Source: an uncultured Veillonella sp. (GTDB lineage: Bacteria > Bacillota > Negativicutes > Veillonellales > Veillonellaceae). Taken from it: 8,320 nt of DNA. The first letter of the stretch is position 1; each line of letters starts with the position of its first letter. The notes under the pieces were generated by a model, which saw only the letters and a list, made by a program, of their open reading frames with translations, had not been told where the DNA came from and ran no database searches. This document shows positions 1 through 6,799 of this stretch, one piece after another. A program made the position numbers and the translations under genes. The stretch spans positions 1-8,320 of the forward strand of contig CAAFUD010000020.1 of assembly GCA_900766125.1 (NCBI GenBank). Reading direction: 5' to 3'.

Positions 1-30
1 CTCAGCCTCTCTGGACTAAATTAAAAGGTT
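1..30 (-). promoter_or_regulatory. PyrR-binding RNA element (pyr attenuator leader), cut by window edge
   Basis: Read on the minus strand, positions 18 to 5 give AGTCCAGAGAGGCT, which fits the PyrR-binding (anti-antiterminator) consensus ARUCCNGNGAGGYU of Gram-positive pyr leaders. It is preceded by CCTTTTAA, as in known examples, and continues into CTGAG at the edge. In the known mechanism, UMP-bound PyrR stabilises this stem-loop, which prevents antiterminator formation and lets a downstream terminator fold. Only the 5' half of the element is in the window, so the closing arm, the attenuator terminator and the regulated gene are not visible. The target is inferred to be a pyrimidine synthesis or uracil-uptake gene transcribed leftward. 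Confidence 0.82.
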
Positions 31-38
31 TTGTAATA

Positions 39-66
39 TGCAATGGTCTCTCGTACCATAGGTGCA
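39..66 (-). promoter_or_regulatory. 5' hairpin of the pyr leader transcript
   Basis: On the minus strand, TGCA (66-63), a CCT bulge, ATGGT (59-55), a 7-nt loop (54-48), ACCAT (47-43) and TGCA (42-39) form a 9-bp stem with one 3-nt bulge. It begins a few bases after the predicted transcription start and ends before the PyrR site. It has no T-tract, so it is not a terminator. It may stabilise the 5' end or help leader folding; no specific role can be shown from sequence. Confidence 0.45.
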
Positions 67-78
67 TTTTCTTTATTT

Positions 79-107
79 ATTGTACTGAATCTGCCCTTGA
101 AAGTCAA
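79..107 (-). promoter_or_regulatory. sigma-A type promoter for the leftward pyr unit
   Basis: On the minus strand, TTGACT (107-102) is the -35 box (5 of 6 to TTGACA) and TACAAT (84-79) is the -10 box (5 of 6 to TATAAT), separated by exactly 17 nt. The predicted start is near position 72, so the PyrR element would begin about 40-50 nt into the transcript. It lies about 30 nt beyond the operon terminator, so the two leftward units look separate, with any readthrough adding to pyr expression. Confidence 0.75.
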
Positions 108-135
108 TGTAAAAGCGAAAGTTCATAAGTATTTT

Positions 136-172
136 AAAAAGAGGACAAGCCCAGTAAAGTGGCTTGTCCTCT
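136..172 (-). terminator. Rho-independent terminator of the rapZ-yvcK-whiA operon
   Basis: A perfect 12-bp inverted repeat (arms 140-151 and 161-172, core GAGGACAAGCC) encloses a 9-nt loop. On the minus strand the stem is followed directly by TTTTT (140-136; the first T can also pair at the stem base) and then AAAAT. It lies about 76 nt downstream of the stop codon of the 1095-residue gene. The other side of the stem lacks a T-run, so it should act mainly leftward. The stretch 173-247 between stop and stem is AT-rich 3' UTR with no gene visible. Confidence 0.88.
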
Positions 173-247
173 CTATACTTACATCATTATCCAAATCCCC
201 AAAATCTATAATTAGACATTAATAGCTTTTATTATTATGATCATGAA

Positions 248-3200
248 TTATCGATTCATAGGATACAATCTTGGTGGATTTTGATCATCATTTTGTTGAT
301 CTTGCTGTGAACCATAAGGTGCTTGACCTTGTTGACCATTAGTCATTGGATTTTGTTGTGCATATTGTTGATTTTGTTGAGGTTGACGTTGATCACGACG
401 ACGTGTATTTTGAGATGCAGTCGGTCTTGGTTTAGTCAATTCATCAATGGATACAGCATTCGGAATCGTTACAGAAGGAGTATCTTCGTGGACGTCATCA
501 AGTTCACTGAAGGAAGGTCCAGTCTTAGCTGCTTGGGCAGCCTTACGTTCTGCCTCAATTTGTTGACGTGCAAGCTCTGCACGACGACGAGCATTTTCTT
601 GCTGTTCTTTGACACGTTGAATTGCTTCAGCTCGTTCTTTTGCTTTACGTTCCACTTCAGCTTGTGCAAGTGCCTGTTGACGAGCTTCTTCTGCTTTGTG
701 TTCCGCTTCTAAATGAGCTTGGTAGCGTTCTTCAGCAATACGTTTTGCCTCTGCTGCTTGACGTTCAGCTTCTGCTCGTTCTGCAGCCAATCTAGCTTGT
801 TCAGCCTTATGTGCCTCAGCAGCTATACGAGCTTCTTCGGCTTTACGAGCTTCTTCTGCTCGTCTAGCTTCTTCTATGCGACGAGCTTCCTCTGCTCTAC
901 GAGCCTCTTCTGCACGTTTCGCTTCGGCTGCGATTCGAGCTTCCTCAGCCTTACGAAGTTCTTCTGCACGTTTCGCTTCGGCTGCGATTCGAGCTTCCTC
1001 TGCCTTACGTAATTCTTCCTGACGTTTTGCTTCAGCAGCAACGCGGGCTTCTTCGGCTTTACGGGCCGCTTCAAGACGTTCTTGTTCCGCCTTGCGTTGT
1101 GCCTCAAGTCTAGCAGCTTCTAAACGACGTGCTTCTTTTGCTCTTCGGGCTTCTTCTGCCAAACGAGCTTGTTCAGCTTTACGAGCCGCTTCAATTCGAG
1201 CTTCTTCTGCCTTACGCGCTTCTTCAGCACGTTTAGCCTCTGCTGCAACACGAGCTTCCTCTGCTTTACGAGCGGCTTCGATCCGAGCCTCTTCTGCCTT
1301 GCGCGCTTCCTCTGCACGACGCGCTTCCTCAGCTTTTCTTGCTGCTTCAATACGTTGTGCTTCTAAGGCAGCTTTTGCCTCTGCTGCTTTACGAGCATCT
1401 TCTTGACGTTTCGCTTCTAATGCAGCTTGTTCAGCTGCACGTTGGGCTTCTAGTGCTGCTTTTGCTTCGGCTGCTTTACGTGCTTCTTCGGCACGGCGTG
1501 CTTCCAATGCTTCTTGTTCCGCTTTTCGTTGTGCTTCTAAACGTGCTTTTGCTTCAGCAGCTAAACGTTCTTCTTCAGCTTTTTTCGCTTCTAAAGCGGC
1601 CTTTTCTGCTGCCCGTTGTGCTTCAAAACGTGCCTTAGCTTCAGCGGCTTGTCTAGCTTCTTCTGCCTTTCGTGCTGCTTCAATACGAGCCGCTTCAATT
1701 CTGCGTTCTTCTTCAAGACGTTTTGCTTCAGCCGCTACACGAGCTTCCTCCGCTTTGCGTGCTGCCTCTAAACGATCGGCTTCCGCCTTTCTAGCAGCTT
1801 CAATACGCGCCATTTCAGCTTTACGTTCTTCTTCAGCCTTACGAGCTTCAGCTACCTTTCGATCAAGCTCAGCTTTTCTTTCTGCCTCTAAGCGTTTAGC
1901 CTCTTCTGCTTGTCGCATTTCCTCAGCCTTTTTCGCTTCTAAGGCCGCTTTGTCTTTAGCAGCTTGCGCCTCTTGAGCAGCCTTCAACTCGGCAGCCTTA
2001 CGATCAGCTTCAGCTTTCTCAGCCATTTTACGCTCAATTTCAGCATGTTTAGCTTCTGCAGCCTTGCGTGCTATTTCTGCTTTTTCGGCAGCTAATTTAG
2101 CTTCTTCCGCTTTTTTACGAGCTAATGCTTCCTCAGCTTCTTTCGCTTTTTTAAGTTGTGCCTCTTTTTTAGCATCAGCAGCTGCTTTATCGCTCAATTT
2201 TTTTGTTTCTTCGTGAGCAATTGTTTCTGCCTGTTTTGCAGGAGTCATAGTAGATTTAGATGTATCTACAGTACCCTTATTGCTATCTTTACCATTGATA
2301 GGACCTACAGGAATTTGTGTACCACTTTGAGTTGGATGACCCAAACTGTCTGTTACATCTTTTGGCACATTGACCGCAATAGTCTGATGTTTTTGTGGAT
2401 TTGCAAGAGATTCAGGAATCAATAAGAATCGTATTGGCAAATTAGATGCACCTGCCGGCATGAAGTTTAATGTTAACAAATCGCCTGCATTATAATTACC
2501 CATAAGACGGCTATCTAATATAGTACCGTCCCCTAGTGCAGTAATCCCATCAGCACCACCGATATGATAGGTACGCGTATCGGTTTGACCTCTACGGGCA
2601 CCTTGTTGATGAAGTGCTTTTACCGTAAAGGAACCAGAATAGGGACCACCAAGAGGGTTAAAATACAATCTAAATGGTTCATTACCTTTTGTAGGAATTT
2701 TTAAAGTATATGAAACACCATAGTTACCACGGTCACGAACAAATGCTTTATTTTGCATTTCGTCTACACCATTGATAAACATATCTTCACGGTCATTACC
2801 GATTTCTACAAAAGCACCACCTAATGCCGTATCAAATGGTGTAGTAACCTCCATATTACGCTTAGACCCAGTATAGGTACCGCGCAACTGAATTTCATCA
2901 ATAGGTAAATTTTTAGCCCAATGAGATGCATCAATGGCATCCATCCCCATAGGCAACATCATAACACGAGCAAAGATTGGTGCCTCTGTTTTAATATCTA
3001 CGATACCGGTAAATAATGCATCTTGATATACTGGTGTATTTTCCAAATCACTAAAGATTAATTGGCGCTCTTGTGGCGGAATACTTAGCGAATATAAAGG
3101 TCTCGCATTGGGACTTTCATCTAAAGGATTCTCTAGGTCCTTCCGGGATAAATCACGACCAGCAGCGAAATAATCTGGTGTAGCCACAGATTTTAACTGT

Positions 3201-3535
3201 CTCATCACATGAACAGTATTGGGATACGCCGATTGATTCTCCAATACGATAGCAATCTTATGGGGCTTATCCATTTCATTTACATGGTAAAAATAGATAC
3301 GACCATTTCCATTAATTGTACCTGCACTAAGCGTACCACCTACTGGTCCTACATATTCAGGGCTATCTGATAGTAGCAATGTATCCGTTTGAGACACCAA
3401 ACTTGGTGGCAACGGAGAAAACTGAAAATATCCAATTGATTGTAAATCTATATCACGAGCCTCTACATGGCCTGTAAGAGCAGCCATGGCGGCCATCGCT
3501 GCGGCTACACAATATTTTGATTTATAAGAAAACAT
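248..3535 (-). CDS. Large exported protein: unknown N-terminal domain, very long Ala/Glu/Lys/Arg helix, Gln-rich tail
   Basis: The product has 1095 residues. Residues 1-26 are a signal peptide: basic start (KSK), Ala/Met-rich core, and a VEA-R cleavage motif at 24-27. No lipobox or later membrane segment is seen, so it should be released to the periplasm or beyond. Residues 27 to about 400 are a non-repetitive, beta-rich-looking region I do not recognise, with many Gly and aromatic residues, for example GNGRIYFYHVN (76-86), EIGNDREDMFINGVDE (244-259) and RGNYGVSYTLKIP (269-281). A linker rich in Gly, Ser and Thr leads to residues 432-1004, nearly all A, E, K, R and Q, a single long helix or coiled coil. 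Residues 1005-1095 form a polar tail rich in Gln, Asn and Pro. The ATG is preceded by AGAGGT overlapping the whiA stop (TAGAGGT), 12 nt after whiA, so translation is probably coupled. Automated annotation may call it TolA because of the helix, but TolA has an N-terminal membrane anchor and a C-terminal domain that are absent here. Coding is well supported; function is unknown. Confidence 0.93.
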   Translation of the reverse strand: MFSYKSKYCVAAAMAAMAALTGHVEARDIDLQSIGYFQFSPLPPSLVSQTDTLLLSDSPEYVGPVGGTLSAGTINGNGRIYFYHVNEMDKPHKIAIVLENQSAYPNTVHVMRQLKSVATPDYFAAGRDLSRKDLENPLDESPNARPLYSLSIPPQERQLIFSDLENTPVYQDALFTGIVDIKTEAPIFARVMMLPMGMDAIDASHWAKNLPIDEIQLRGTYTGSKRNMEVTTPFDTALGGAFVEIGNDREDMFINGVDEMQNKAFVRDRGNYGVSYTLKIPTKGNEPFRLYFNPLGGPYSGSFTVKALHQQGARRGQTDTRTYHIGGADGITALGDGTILDSRLMGNYNAGDLLTLNFMPAGASNLPIRFLLIPESLANPQKHQTIAVNVPKDVTDSLGHPTQSGTQIPVGPINGKDSNKGTVDTSKSTMTPAKQAETIAHEETKKLSDKAAADAKKEAQLKKAKEAEEALARKKAEEAKLAAEKAEIARKAAEAKHAEIERKMAEKAEADRKAAELKAAQEAQAAKDKAALEAKKAEEMRQAEEAKRLEAERKAELDRKVAEARKAEEERKAEMARIEAARKAEADRLEAARKAEEARVAAEAKRLEEERRIEAARIEAARKAEEARQAAEAKARFEAQRAAEKAALEAKKAEEERLAAEAKARLEAQRKAEQEALEARRAEEARKAAEAKAALEAQRAAEQAALEAKRQEDARKAAEAKAALEAQRIEAARKAEEARRAEEARKAEEARIEAARKAEEARVAAEAKRAEEARKAEEARIEAARKAEQARLAEEARRAKEARRLEAARLEAQRKAEQERLEAARKAEEARVAAEAKRQEELRKAEEARIAAEAKRAEELRKAEEARIAAEAKRAEEARRAEEARRIEEARRAEEARKAEEARIAAEAHKAEQARLAAERAEAERQAAEAKRIAEERYQAHLEAEHKAEEARQQALAQAEVERKAKERAEAIQRVKEQQENARRRAELARQQIEAERKAAQAAKTGPSFSELDDVHEDTPSVTIPNAVSIDELTKPRPTASQNTRRRDQRQPQQNQQYAQQNPMTNGQQGQAPYGSQQDQQNDDQNPPRLYPMNR
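899..1060 (-). repeat. Three tandem 54-bp (18-residue) repeats within the helical region
   Basis: Residues 826-879 of the large protein are three consecutive 18-residue units of the form KAEEARIAAEAKRAEELR, differing at V/I, Q/A and L/A positions. At DNA level two copies are almost identical: 906-946 and 960-1000 are a perfect 41-bp direct repeat, and the match resumes for 8 bp after one mismatch. Most other units of the helix are similar in protein but differ at synonymous sites, so this pair looks like a more recent duplication. Confidence 0.9.
1352..1648 (-). repeat. 29-residue tandem repeats within the helical region
   Basis: Residues 630-658, 659-687 and 688-716 are three 29-residue units that each start AAEAKA(R/A)(F/L)EAQR and contain ALEA(K/R)(K/R) near the middle. 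A fourth unit (717-728) keeps only the first 12 residues before the pattern changes. Codons differ between copies, which suggests older duplication or selection on the protein pattern. Each unit carries one or two Leu/Phe residues in otherwise Ala/charged sequence. Confidence 0.85.
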
Positions 3536-3547
3536 ATATTAATACCT

Positions 3548-4495
3548 CTATATTTCTTCAAGCCCCATAGGGTCATACGTAAGTGCTAATGCTTCGATTT
3601 TCTTTAAGCGATGTCCAATACCCGACTTAGATAATTCGCCATCCATCAATTCTTCAAGTTCTTTCAGACTCGCTTCTGGATTGTCCCATCTCAATCTTGC
3701 TACAATTCGCAACTTTTCAGGCAACTCATCAATACCAATTTCTCTATCGATAATTCGAATAGCCTTTACCTGGCGTACTGCAGCATCTACAACCTTTTGC
3801 AAATTTGCAGTCTCACAGTTTACTTGTCGATTAATTTGATTTCGCACAGTTTTCATTATGCGCACGTTTTCAAATTCCATCAGTGCTGATTGAGCACCCA
3901 TAATTTGCAAGCAATTCGTTACAGCGTCCCCTTCTTTAAGATATACTACGTACTCTTCCTTACGCTCAGTCAAACCTGCATGAATATGAAATAACCGCAA
4001 TACATGTATAATTTCCTTTGCAAAATTCTCATTCCCCGTCATAAACTCGAGATGATAGTCGCTTTGTGGCTTATTAACAGAGCCACCGCCTAAAAAAGCC
4101 CCCCGTAAAAAAGCACGTCGTGCCTCCATAGATTTAAGCCAACTACGAGGAATTTGTTCAGTTACAGGCCATAAAGCAAGATCTTCTAACGCCTGTCGCC
4201 CTTCTATAGATGGCTCTACAGATAAAGTATACATATTTTTCTTGCGCAAATTTAGTCCTTGTCGTACTAATACATTGGTAGGTAATTCATATTGTTTTTT
4301 TAATATGCCTAACAAGCGACGAGCTACTGCATTATTTGCAGTAGCCAATCTAATACCAACAGCCCCCTTCATCCCCAGAATGATAGATCCACCCATGCGC
4401 AATAAGCAAGACGCTTCAATTTTCATGGCCAAATCTGCATCACTAGAGGATTCATATTGGCATAATTCATTTTTTACATCTTCAGCAAATGACAT
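3548..4495 (-). CDS. whiA: WhiA sporulation/cell-division regulator homologue
   Basis: The 315-residue product has the usual WhiA length and start (MSFAEDVKNELC). Residues 1-90 match the WhiA N-terminal region; 129-141 (FLRGAFLGGGSVN) and the following YHLEF are the signature of the degenerate LAGLIDADG homing-endonuclease-like fold. The conserved block around 205-239 (ENVRIMKTVRNQINRQ and CETAN) precedes a C-terminal helix-turn-helix at about 259-303 (PEKLRIVARLR, SLKELEELM, LSKSGIGHRLKKIE). WhiA is a DNA-binding protein: in Streptomyces it activates sporulation and division genes, while in Bacillus subtilis it binds the nucleoid and affects division and metabolism. It is not a nuclease. The ATG has a GAAGGG Shine-Dalgarno and lies 15 nt after yvcK. 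Its role in this probably non-sporulating organism is inferred to be in division or envelope control. Confidence 0.97.
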   Translation of the reverse strand: MSFAEDVKNELCQYESSSDADLAMKIEASCLLRMGGSIILGMKGAVGIRLATANNAVARRLLGILKKQYELPTNVLVRQGLNLRKKNMYTLSVEPSIEGRQALEDLALWPVTEQIPRSWLKSMEARRAFLRGAFLGGGSVNKPQSDYHLEFMTGNENFAKEIIHVLRLFHIHAGLTERKEEYVVYLKEGDAVTNCLQIMGAQSALMEFENVRIMKTVRNQINRQVNCETANLQKVVDAAVRQVKAIRIIDREIGIDELPEKLRIVARLRWDNPEASLKELEELMDGELSKSGIGHRLKKIEALALTYDPMGLEEI

Positions 4496-4510
4496 AGGTA
4501 TCCCTTCTCA

Positions 4511-5860
4511 TTAATGATCATCTCGTTGGAGATAATATTCTAGGATATGTGGTTCAGTATCTGATTGCATAGCATGCACAATATCCATAATTACTTTACC
4601 TAACCGTTCAGGATCATGAACAGCCGGCTTTTTAGGACTTATCAATGTAGCCCGAATCGTACGTATTCCCTTTGCTTGTAGCTTCTTAGTATCTAATGCT
4701 ACAGGCTCTGAACCTACAGCACTATATTGTTCTACCATTTGAATTGGTAGTGGTCCATCATTAGCAAGTACAGTATCTACAATGCCTTCACCACCATGTG
4801 CAATGAGAGCCTCCACATGATCACTTAAGGTATAATCTGTAGTTTCGCCAGGTTGAGTCATAACATTAGCAATGTAAATTTTATTTGCCTTACTAGCGCG
4901 TACATGAGATGCAATTTTATCAGTTAACAAATTCGGAATGATACTTGTATATAAGCTACCTGGTCCAAAGATGATAACATCTGCTTCATCGATAGCACGT
5001 AACGCAGCACCTTCTGGTTTTGGCTGTGCTGGCTCACTATACATATGGCGAATGCGTTTACCAGAATTAGGAATATTACTTTCACCTTCTACGATAGTAC
5101 CATCGGTCATCTCCGCTACTAATTTAATGAACTCAGTAGACGACGGAATTACACGACCTCGTACACGCAACAATTTACTAGCCGCTTCAAGCGCTTCCTC
5201 CACATCGCCATCATATACTTGAGCAAGTGCTGTGATAAAGAGATTACCAAAGCTATGACCAGATAGCTCATTTTCCCCTTCAAAGCGGTAGCGGAAAAGA
5301 TTTTCCATAACCCCTTCTTGTTCTGCTAATGCGACCAAGCAGTTTCGTAAGTCACCAGGGGCAATCATTTTAAAATCTTCCCGTAAACGACCTGATGAAC
5401 CACCATCGTCAGCTACTGTAACAATAGCTGATAAATTAGATGTGTGTGTTTTCAATCCACGCAATAGATTAGACAATCCTGTACCACCGCCGATAACAAC
5501 GATTTTAGGACCTTTATCAAGTCGTATATTTTGGAAGATAATATCTGATACCTTACTATCAGGATTAGGCAATACAGCACGAATAATCGTTTTAATAACC
5601 TTACTAGTACCAATTAGCATTAGAACAGCGCCAATCGATAATATAACTGCACCCACAGCAATGAGCACATTATAATTGTAAAAGCCCGTCATATTATAAG
5701 AAAAGGCCAGTACAACATCTTCAAGAACGGCAAGCCATTGATAGTTAAACATCAATGATATGCCAATGATTAAAAGACCTACACCACAACTAAATAGGGC
5801 AAGCCAACGTTTTATATTTAGGCCCGGTATAAGCCACCGAAACCATCTTTTTCGCAACAT
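4511..5860 (-). CDS. yvcK: YvcK/CofD-like protein, membrane-anchored form
   Basis: The product has 449 residues. Two hydrophobic segments at about 18-38 and 64-85 form a membrane hairpin, followed by the YvcK domain from about 118. Visible family motifs are VVIGGGTGLSNLL (121-133), ADDGGSSGRLRED (150-162), PGDLRNCL (168-175), GHSFGNL (201-207), FGPGSLYTSI (298-307) and MTQPGETTDYTLSDH (334-348). The fold is shared with CofD (2-phospho-L-lactate transferase), but YvcK proteins are not F420 enzymes. In Bacillus subtilis YvcK is needed for growth on gluconeogenic carbon sources and for normal shape, and it binds UDP-sugars such as UDP-GlcNAc. B. subtilis YvcK is about 320 residues and lacks the N-terminal extension, so this form should be tethered to the inner membrane. 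The ATG is preceded by AGGGGT at short spacing, 12 nt after rapZ. Confidence 0.95.
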   Translation of the reverse strand: MLRKRWFRWLIPGLNIKRWLALFSCGVGLLIIGISLMFNYQWLAVLEDVVLAFSYNMTGFYNYNVLIAVGAVILSIGAVLMLIGTSKVIKTIIRAVLPNPDSKVSDIIFQNIRLDKGPKIVVIGGGTGLSNLLRGLKTHTSNLSAIVTVADDGGSSGRLREDFKMIAPGDLRNCLVALAEQEGVMENLFRYRFEGENELSGHSFGNLFITALAQVYDGDVEEALEAASKLLRVRGRVIPSSTEFIKLVAEMTDGTIVEGESNIPNSGKRIRHMYSEPAQPKPEGAALRAIDEADVIIFGPGSLYTSIIPNLLTDKIASHVRASKANKIYIANVMTQPGETTDYTLSDHVEALIAHGGEGIVDTVLANDGPLPIQMVEQYSAVGSEPVALDTKKLQAKGIRTIRATLISPKKPAVHDPERLGKVIMDIVHAMQSDTEPHILEYYLQRDDH

Positions 5861-5872
5861 AAGAACCCCTAT

Positions 5873-6787
5873 CTAGTTACCAAGTGTTTTAATTTCATGA
5901 GGATTATAATCTTCTTCTACATTATTTTTCATCATATCTCGATGTTCTACAGAAACACGATACCCCTTTTCTAATAGATGGGAATATAATGCTTCTGCCA
6001 TAGCCACAGATCGATGCATACCACCTGTACAGCCTACAGCAACGATAAATTGAGACTTCCCTTCTTGTTCATAATTAGGCACAAGAAAATCAATAGTATC
6101 AAAATAACGGTTTTTAAATTCCTCTGTAACTTCAAAGGAATAAATATATTCATTTACAGCTTTCACACGACCTGTTTTATGACGGAAATCTGGAATGTAG
6201 AATGGATTTGGTAAGAATCGAACATCCCAAACCATATCCGCATCCAATGGTAATCCATATTTAAAGCCAAAGCTTACAACTGTAATAGACATGCCATGGC
6301 CTTCATCAACTTGAGTAAATCGTGTTTTTAAATACTCTTTAAGGCTCGCAGTTTTCATATTCGTTGTATCAATAATGAAGTCTGCTTTATGTCGTACAGA
6401 ATTTAATATCTGACGTTCTTCTTTCAAACCTGTAGTGATCATCCCATCTGGAGCCAGTGGATGGCTGCGACGACTTTCTTTATATCGTCTAATTAACGTC
6501 TCATCTGTAGCATCCATAAAGACAATTTCATAATCTACCTTCATTTCTCTTAATGTTTCAAGAGATGATGAAAGAGCTTCAAAGAATTCACCACCGCGAA
6601 TATCTACGACTAAAGCTACACGGTTTGTACGTTCTCCACCTTGTCGACAAATTTCACTTAGCTTAGGAATAAGTACAGGAGGAATATTATCAATACATAG
6701 ATAGCCCATATCCTCTAATGCTTGTAGAACTTGAGTTTTGCCGGCACCAGACATGCCTGTAACAATTAATAAACGAAATGCTTCCAT
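5873..6787 (-). CDS. rapZ: RapZ (YvcJ) P-loop nucleotide-binding protein
   Basis: The 304-residue product is slightly longer than the usual 280-295. Family marks are a Walker A GMSGAGKT (11-18), CIDNIPP (31-37), a Walker B-like VALVVDIRGG (57-66), RRYKESRRSHPL (100-111), SFGFKYGLP (172-180), DVRFLPNPFY (188-197) and GCTGGMHRSVA (252-262) in the C-terminal domain. Family members bind and hydrolyse ATP/GTP. E. coli RapZ is an RNA-binding adaptor that directs RNase E to the sRNA GlmZ and so controls GlmS and amino-sugar synthesis; B. subtilis YvcJ affects competence. The C-terminus here (MMKNNVEEDYNPHEIK) lacks the basic cluster used for RNA binding in E. coli, so the GlmZ mechanism should not be assumed. 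The ATG has a GGAG Shine-Dalgarno and starts 12 nt after the HAD gene, directly before yvcK. Confidence 0.96.
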   Translation of the reverse strand: MEAFRLLIVTGMSGAGKTQVLQALEDMGYLCIDNIPPVLIPKLSEICRQGGERTNRVALVVDIRGGEFFEALSSSLETLREMKVDYEIVFMDATDETLIRRYKESRRSHPLAPDGMITTGLKEERQILNSVRHKADFIIDTTNMKTASLKEYLKTRFTQVDEGHGMSITVVSFGFKYGLPLDADMVWDVRFLPNPFYIPDFRHKTGRVKAVNEYIYSFEVTEEFKNRYFDTIDFLVPNYEQEGKSQFIVAVGCTGGMHRSVAMAEALYSHLLEKGYRVSVEHRDMMKNNVEEDYNPHEIKTLGN

Positions 6788-6799
6788 AGTTTTACTCCA

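Noticed and set aside
899..1648. CRISPR-like array
   Set aside because: The repeats have no unique spacers, follow an 18- or 29-residue protein period, and lie inside a coding frame.
323..2425. Several plus-strand reading frames of 65-104 codons, rich in Ser/Ala/Arg or Leu/Phe/Cys
   Set aside because: They are antisense to the repetitive helix gene; its biased codons suppress stop codons in other frames. None has the composition of a real protein or a convincing ribosome site.
248..3535. Calling the large protein TolA
   Set aside because: The likeness is limited to low-complexity Ala/Lys/Glu helix. It has a cleavable signal peptide in place of an N-terminal membrane anchor, no TolA C-terminal domain, and no tolB, tolQ, tolR or pal nearby.
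3548..4495. Homing endonuclease or intron-encoded protein
   Set aside because: The LAGLIDADG-like fold is the normal degenerate domain of WhiA, followed by its C-terminal helix-turn-helix; the gene sits in its conserved neighbourhood.
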